Below, in pieces: positions 5,535 through 8,294 of a stretch of DNA of 8,294 nucleotides. A program made the translations under genes and the position numbers. The notes under the pieces were generated by a model. That model had not been told where the DNA came from. It saw only the letters and a list, made by a program, of their open reading frames with translations, and did not search any database. Origin of the DNA: Actinomycetes bacterium (GTDB lineage: Bacteria; Actinomycetota; Acidimicrobiia; Acidimicrobiales; Microtrichaceae); the NCBI GenBank assembly GCA_023389745.1, contig JAEWED010000175.1, forward strand, positions 1-8,294, given 5' to 3'. Each line of letters starts with the position of its first letter. The first letter of the stretch is position 1.

Positions 5535-6515
5535 TCACTGCATCGATTCGGCGAGCGAGCGGGCGAAGTAGGTCAACACGAAGTCCGCGCCGGCCCGCTT
5601 GATCGCCGAGATCTGCTCGAGCGCCACCGCGTCGCCGTCGATCCAGCCCCGCTCGGCCGCGGCGTGCACCATCGCGTACTCGCCCGACACGTGGTACGCG
5701 GCGAGTGGCACGTCGACCTCGGCGCGTGCCTTCGTGAGCACGTCGAGGTAGGTCAGGGCCGGCTTGACCATGACCATGTCGGCACCCTCGGCGATGTCGG
5801 CCCGGATCTCCTCGAGCGACTCGCGCACGTTGTGCCAGTCCTGCTGGTAGGCGCGGCGGTCGCCGCCGTCCGCGATCTCGACGTCGACCGCCTCTCGGAA
5901 CGGCCCGTAGAGCGCCGAGGCGTACTTCGCCGCATACGCGAGGATCGCGACGTCGCCGAAGCCGTCCTCGTCGAGGGTGTCGCGGATGACCATCACCTGG
6001 CCGTCCATCATCCCCGAGGGGGCGCAGACGTCGACGCCGGCCTCGGCCTGCACCAGGGCGACCTCGCCGTAGCGCTCGAGGGTGGCGTCGTTGTCGACCG
6101 ACCCGTCGGACGCCAGCAGCCCGCAGTGGCCGTGGTCGGTGTACTCGTCGAGGCACAGGTCGGCCATGATCACGAGCGAGTCACCGAGGTCGTCGCGCAG
6201 CTCGCGCACGGCGCGCTGCACGATCCCGTCGGGGTCCGAGGCGCCCGAGCCCCGGGCGTCCTTGTGCTCGGGCACGCCGAAGAGGATCACCGAGTCGACG
6301 CCCAGGTCGACCAGCTCGCGCGCCTCTCGTCGCAGCGACGTGAGGTCGTGCTGGACCACCCCGGGCAGCGACGAGATCGGCACCGGCGAGTCGATGCCCT
6401 CACGCACGAAGAGCGGGGCGACCAGGTCGTCCACCCCGAGTCGGGTCTCGGCGACCAGGCGACGCATGGCCGGGGTCCGGCGGAGGCGGCGCGGGCGCCG
6501 CTGCGGGAAGCTCAC
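5535..6515 (-). CDS. hemB: Porphobilinogen synthase (5-aminolevulinate dehydratase)
   Basis: Condenses two 5-aminolevulinates to porphobilinogen in the cytosol; usually a homo-octamer. The 326-residue protein has the full family length. It shows both active-site lysines: Lys197 in AAKYASALYGPFREA and Lys251 in VMVKPALTY, the latter forming the main Schiff base. The metal loop DLCLDEYTDHGHCGLL (119-134) keeps Cys121 and Cys131, but the middle position of the three-cysteine zinc site (DxCxC...HGHC) is Asp123. VCAPSGMMDGQV (163-174) and the late YHVSGEYAM (274-282) are also typical. It starts at a GTG (6515) that overlaps the cobA-hemD stop by four bases (GTGA), so translation is probably coupled. 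The hemL start follows closely. Identity is certain; metal dependence is not. Confidence 0.97.
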   Translation of the reverse strand: MSFPQRRPRRLRRTPAMRRLVAETRLGVDDLVAPLFVREGIDSPVPISSLPGVVQHDLTSLRREARELVDLGVDSVILFGVPEHKDARGSGASDPDGIVQRAVRELRDDLGDSLVIMADLCLDEYTDHGHCGLLASDGSVDNDATLERYGEVALVQAEAGVDVCAPSGMMDGQVMVIRDTLDEDGFGDVAILAYAAKYASALYGPFREAVDVEIADGGDRRAYQQDWHNVRESLEEIRADIAEGADMVMVKPALTYLDVLTKARAEVDVPLAAYHVSGEYAMVHAAAERGWIDGDAVALEQISAIKRAGADFVLTYFARSLAESMQ

Positions 6516-8011
6516 GGATCGATCCTAGGTGAGGGCCGCGCGCCGCCCTCCCGGGCCAGCTGCGACGAGACCGCCGCGACGAGCCCGTCGAGGGAGTGCG
6601 GATCGGCTTCGGCGGTCACCTCGAGGCCCCGCTCCCGAGCGGTCGCCGAGGTGATCGGACCGATCGTCACGACGACGGGCGGCACCGCGTCGACGCCGGC
6701 GCTGTCGACGAAGCTCGTCACCGACGACGACGAGGTGAAGGTGATCGCGTCGGCTCCCGCCAGCCGCGCACGGGTCGCGTCGTCGAACGTCGCGGGCACC
6801 GTGCGGTACGCCTCGACCAGCTCGACCTGCCAGCCCCGCGCCGCGAGCCCGTCGACGAGCACGTCGCGGCCCACAGCGGCTCGCACCACGAGCACCCGCC
6901 CGCCCGCTCCCGGGTCGGGATCGGGGAACGCCTCGAGCAGGCCCTCGGCGACATAGCGGTCCGGCAGCAGGTCCGCGACCAGGCCACGCTCGGCCAGCGC
7001 TGCCTGCGTGCCCGGGCCGACGACGGCCAGGCGGACACCCGCCAGGTCGCGCCCGTCGCGCAGCAGCGCGGTGAACCGATCGACACCGTTGGGCGACGAC
7101 AGCACCACCCAGTCGAACTCGTCGATCCGGGCGATCGCGCCTCGCAGCGCGGCACCCCCGTCGGAGGGGTCCGCGAACTCGATCGTGGGTGCTTCGACGA
7201 CCTCGGCACCCGCCGCGACCAGACGTCCGGCGAGCGAACCGGCCTGCGCCTTCGAGCGGGTGACCACGACGCGGCGCCCGAACAGCGGCCGGTCCTCGAA
7301 CCAGCGCAGCTGCTGCGCGGCGACGTCGCCGACGACGATCGTGCTCGGCGCTGCCAGGTCGTGGTCCGCCAGGGTCGCGAGCGTGGCGCGCACGGTGCGC
7401 TGGTCGGGTCGGGTCCCCCAGCGGATCGCTGCGGCCGGCGTGTCGGGCGACAGGCCGCCGGCGAGCAGCCGTTCGGCGATGCGGGGCAGGTTGGCGACGC
7501 CCATGAGGATCACGATCGTGCCGCCGACGCGGGCGATCGCCTCCCAGTCGACGTCGGTGCGCTGCTTCGAGGGATCCTCGTGACCGGTGACGATCGTGAG
7601 GCTCGTCGACGAGTACCGCATCGTGACCGGGATGCCGGCGTACGCGGGCACGGCGATCGCCGACGTGATGCCCGGCACCACCTCGTAGTCGACGCCGGCG
7701 GCCTCGAGCGCGGCCGCCTCCTCGGCACCACGTGCGAACACGAACGGGTCGCCGCCCTTGAGTCGCACGACCTGCCGGCCCGCCCTGCCGTGTTCGACCA
7801 GCAGCTCGTTGATGCGCTCCTGTGGCACCGAGGGCCCCGCGGGTGTCTTGCCCACGTCGATGCGCGTCGCGGTGGCGGGCGCCAGGTCGAGCAGCGACAC
7901 CGCCGACAACCGGTCGTGCACCACGACGTCAGCGCCTGCGAGCAGCTGTGCACCACGGACGGTGAGCAGCCCCGGATCGCCCGGTCCCGCGCCCACCAGG
8001 TAGACGGTCAC
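6512..8011 (-). CDS. cobA-hemD: Fused uroporphyrinogen-III C-methyltransferase / uroporphyrinogen-III synthase
   Basis: A 499-residue two-enzyme fusion. Residues about 1-240 are the SAM-dependent methyltransferase that turns uroporphyrinogen III into precorrin-2. The motifs are VYLVGAGPGDPGLLTVRG (3-20), VVVHDRL (29-35), VVRLKGGDPFVFARGAEE (81-98), VVPGITSAIAVPAYAGIP (111-128), ILMG (168-171) and STIVVGDV (223-230). Residues about 245-485 are the synthase that closes hydroxymethylbilane into uroporphyrinogen III. This family is poorly conserved, but it shows GRRVVVTRSKAQAGSLAGRL (245-264), VVLSSPNGVDRF (302-313), VVGPGTQAAL (330-339), YRTVP (402-406) and DAITFTSSSSVTSFV (421-435). Such fusions are known in actinobacteria and clostridia. 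The GTG start at 8011 overlaps the hemC stop codon as GTGA, and the end overlaps hemB the same way. The fusion lets one protein make uroporphyrinogen III and divert part of it toward siroheme or cobalamin. Confidence 0.95.
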   Translation of the reverse strand: MTVYLVGAGPGDPGLLTVRGAQLLAGADVVVHDRLSAVSLLDLAPATATRIDVGKTPAGPSVPQERINELLVEHGRAGRQVVRLKGGDPFVFARGAEEAAALEAAGVDYEVVPGITSAIAVPAYAGIPVTMRYSSTSLTIVTGHEDPSKQRTDVDWEAIARVGGTIVILMGVANLPRIAERLLAGGLSPDTPAAAIRWGTRPDQRTVRATLATLADHDLAAPSTIVVGDVAAQQLRWFEDRPLFGRRVVVTRSKAQAGSLAGRLVAAGAEVVEAPTIEFADPSDGGAALRGAIARIDEFDWVVLSSPNGVDRFTALLRDGRDLAGVRLAVVGPGTQAALAERGLVADLLPDRYVAEGLLEAFPDPDPGAGGRVLVVRAAVGRDVLVDGLAARGWQVELVEAYRTVPATFDDATRARLAGADAITFTSSSSVTSFVDSAGVDAVPPVVVTIGPITSATARERGLEVTAEADPHSLDGLVAAVSSQLAREGGARPSPRIDP

Positions 8012-8294
8012 GAGGCCTGCCCCGCCCCGAGCTGGTCGCGGGCCTCGATCGCCGCAGTGCGCCCGAGCTCGGCGCCGTCGGCGCCGACGCGCTGCAGCTG
8101 CACGACACGACCGCCGACCTCGTCGGCGAGGACCACGTCGAGCGACAGGGTGCCGTCGTCGTCGAGCACCGCGTGCGCGCCGGCGGGCAGGGAGCAGTCG
8201 CCGCCCAGCTCGGCGAGGAAGGCACGCTCTGCGTCGACGGCGGTGCGGCTCTTGGCGTGCTCGAGCACGGCGACGAGCTCGACGACCTCGGCAG
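8008..8294 (-). CDS. hemC: Porphobilinogen deaminase (hydroxymethylbilane synthase), C-terminal part only
   Basis: Only the last 94 residues lie inside the window; the gene enters from the right edge, so the start and the first two domains are not visible. The enzyme joins four porphobilinogens into hydroxymethylbilane. The visible part is the third domain: AERAFLAELGGDCSLPAGAHA matches the family's signature, and its cysteine (codon at 8196-8194) is the residue that carries the dipyrromethane cofactor. The remainder (SLDVVLADEVGGRVVQLQRVG, split by a short loop) fits the domain's strands. The TGA stop overlaps the GTG start of cobA-hemD by four bases, so the genes are co-transcribed and probably translationally coupled. 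The family is usually about 300-320 residues, so roughly 210 residues are off the window. Confidence 0.93.
   Translation of the reverse strand, partial: AEVVELVAVLEHAKSRTAVDAERAFLAELGGDCSLPAGAHAVLDDDGTLSLDVVLADEVGGRVVQLQRVGADGAELGRTAAIEARDQLGAGQAS

Noticed and set aside
5506..6156. Upstream extension of the hemL frame to a 659-residue protein
   Set aside because: The added residues are an Arg-rich out-of-frame reading of hemB; HemL proteins are about 430-440 residues and the GTG at 5505 has a good ribosome site.
5478..6956. 492-codon plus-strand open frame opposite hemB and cobA-hemD
   Set aside because: It is antisense to two certain enzyme genes and is a Val/Arg/Asp-rich shadow without motifs.
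1..8294. Mobile element, defence system or RNA gene
   Set aside because: No transposase, integrase, terminal repeats, tRNA/rRNA-like sequence or defence-protein motifs were seen; the genes are core metabolism plus a surface protein.

Overview
The window looks like a piece of chromosome from a high-GC actinobacterium. The supporting signs are strong G/C bias at third codon positions, many GTG starts, a fused CobA-HemD protein and a hemC / cobA-hemD / hemB gene order. Acidimicrobiia (Ilumatobacter/Iamia-like) is my best guess at lineage, but that is inference. Every gene I can support reads on the minus strand; the long plus-strand reading frames are mirror images of these genes.

Right part (about 4177-8294): a compact tetrapyrrole operon read from right to left. 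It holds the C-terminal end of hemC (porphobilinogen deaminase, runs off the right edge), a cobA-hemD fusion (uroporphyrinogen-III C-methyltransferase plus uroporphyrinogen-III synthase), hemB (porphobilinogen synthase) and hemL (glutamate-1-semialdehyde aminomutase). Together they cover glutamate-1-semialdehyde to 5-aminolevulinate (HemL), to porphobilinogen (HemB), to hydroxymethylbilane (HemC), to uroporphyrinogen III (HemD), with the CobA half diverting uroporphyrinogen III to precorrin-2 for siroheme or cobalamin. The hemC/cobA-hemD and cobA-hemD/hemB junctions are 4-base GTGA overlaps, and a third GTGA sits at the hemB/hemL junction.

Middle (about 2941-4176): a 197-base spacer after hemL carries a 14-bp palindrome and two hairpins with related arms, one of them a perfect 19-bp stem. 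A gene for a 282-residue membrane-associated protein of unknown function follows, then a 190-base spacer with another hairpin and, upstream of the next gene, a short inverted repeat.

Left part (1-2940): an uninterrupted minus-strand frame of at least 980 codons that runs off the left edge. It encodes a secreted lipoprotein with a lipobox cysteine at residue 22, seven tandem PKD domains, a MopE-like aspartate/cysteine metal-binding motif, a segment that resembles a beta-helix entry, and a glycine- and cysteine-rich tail. It is probably a cell-surface protein.

I see no mobile element, CRISPR array, RNA gene or defence system. The points most worth a second look are the PKD lipoprotein architecture, the hairpin pair behind hemL and the two-cysteine metal site in HemB.
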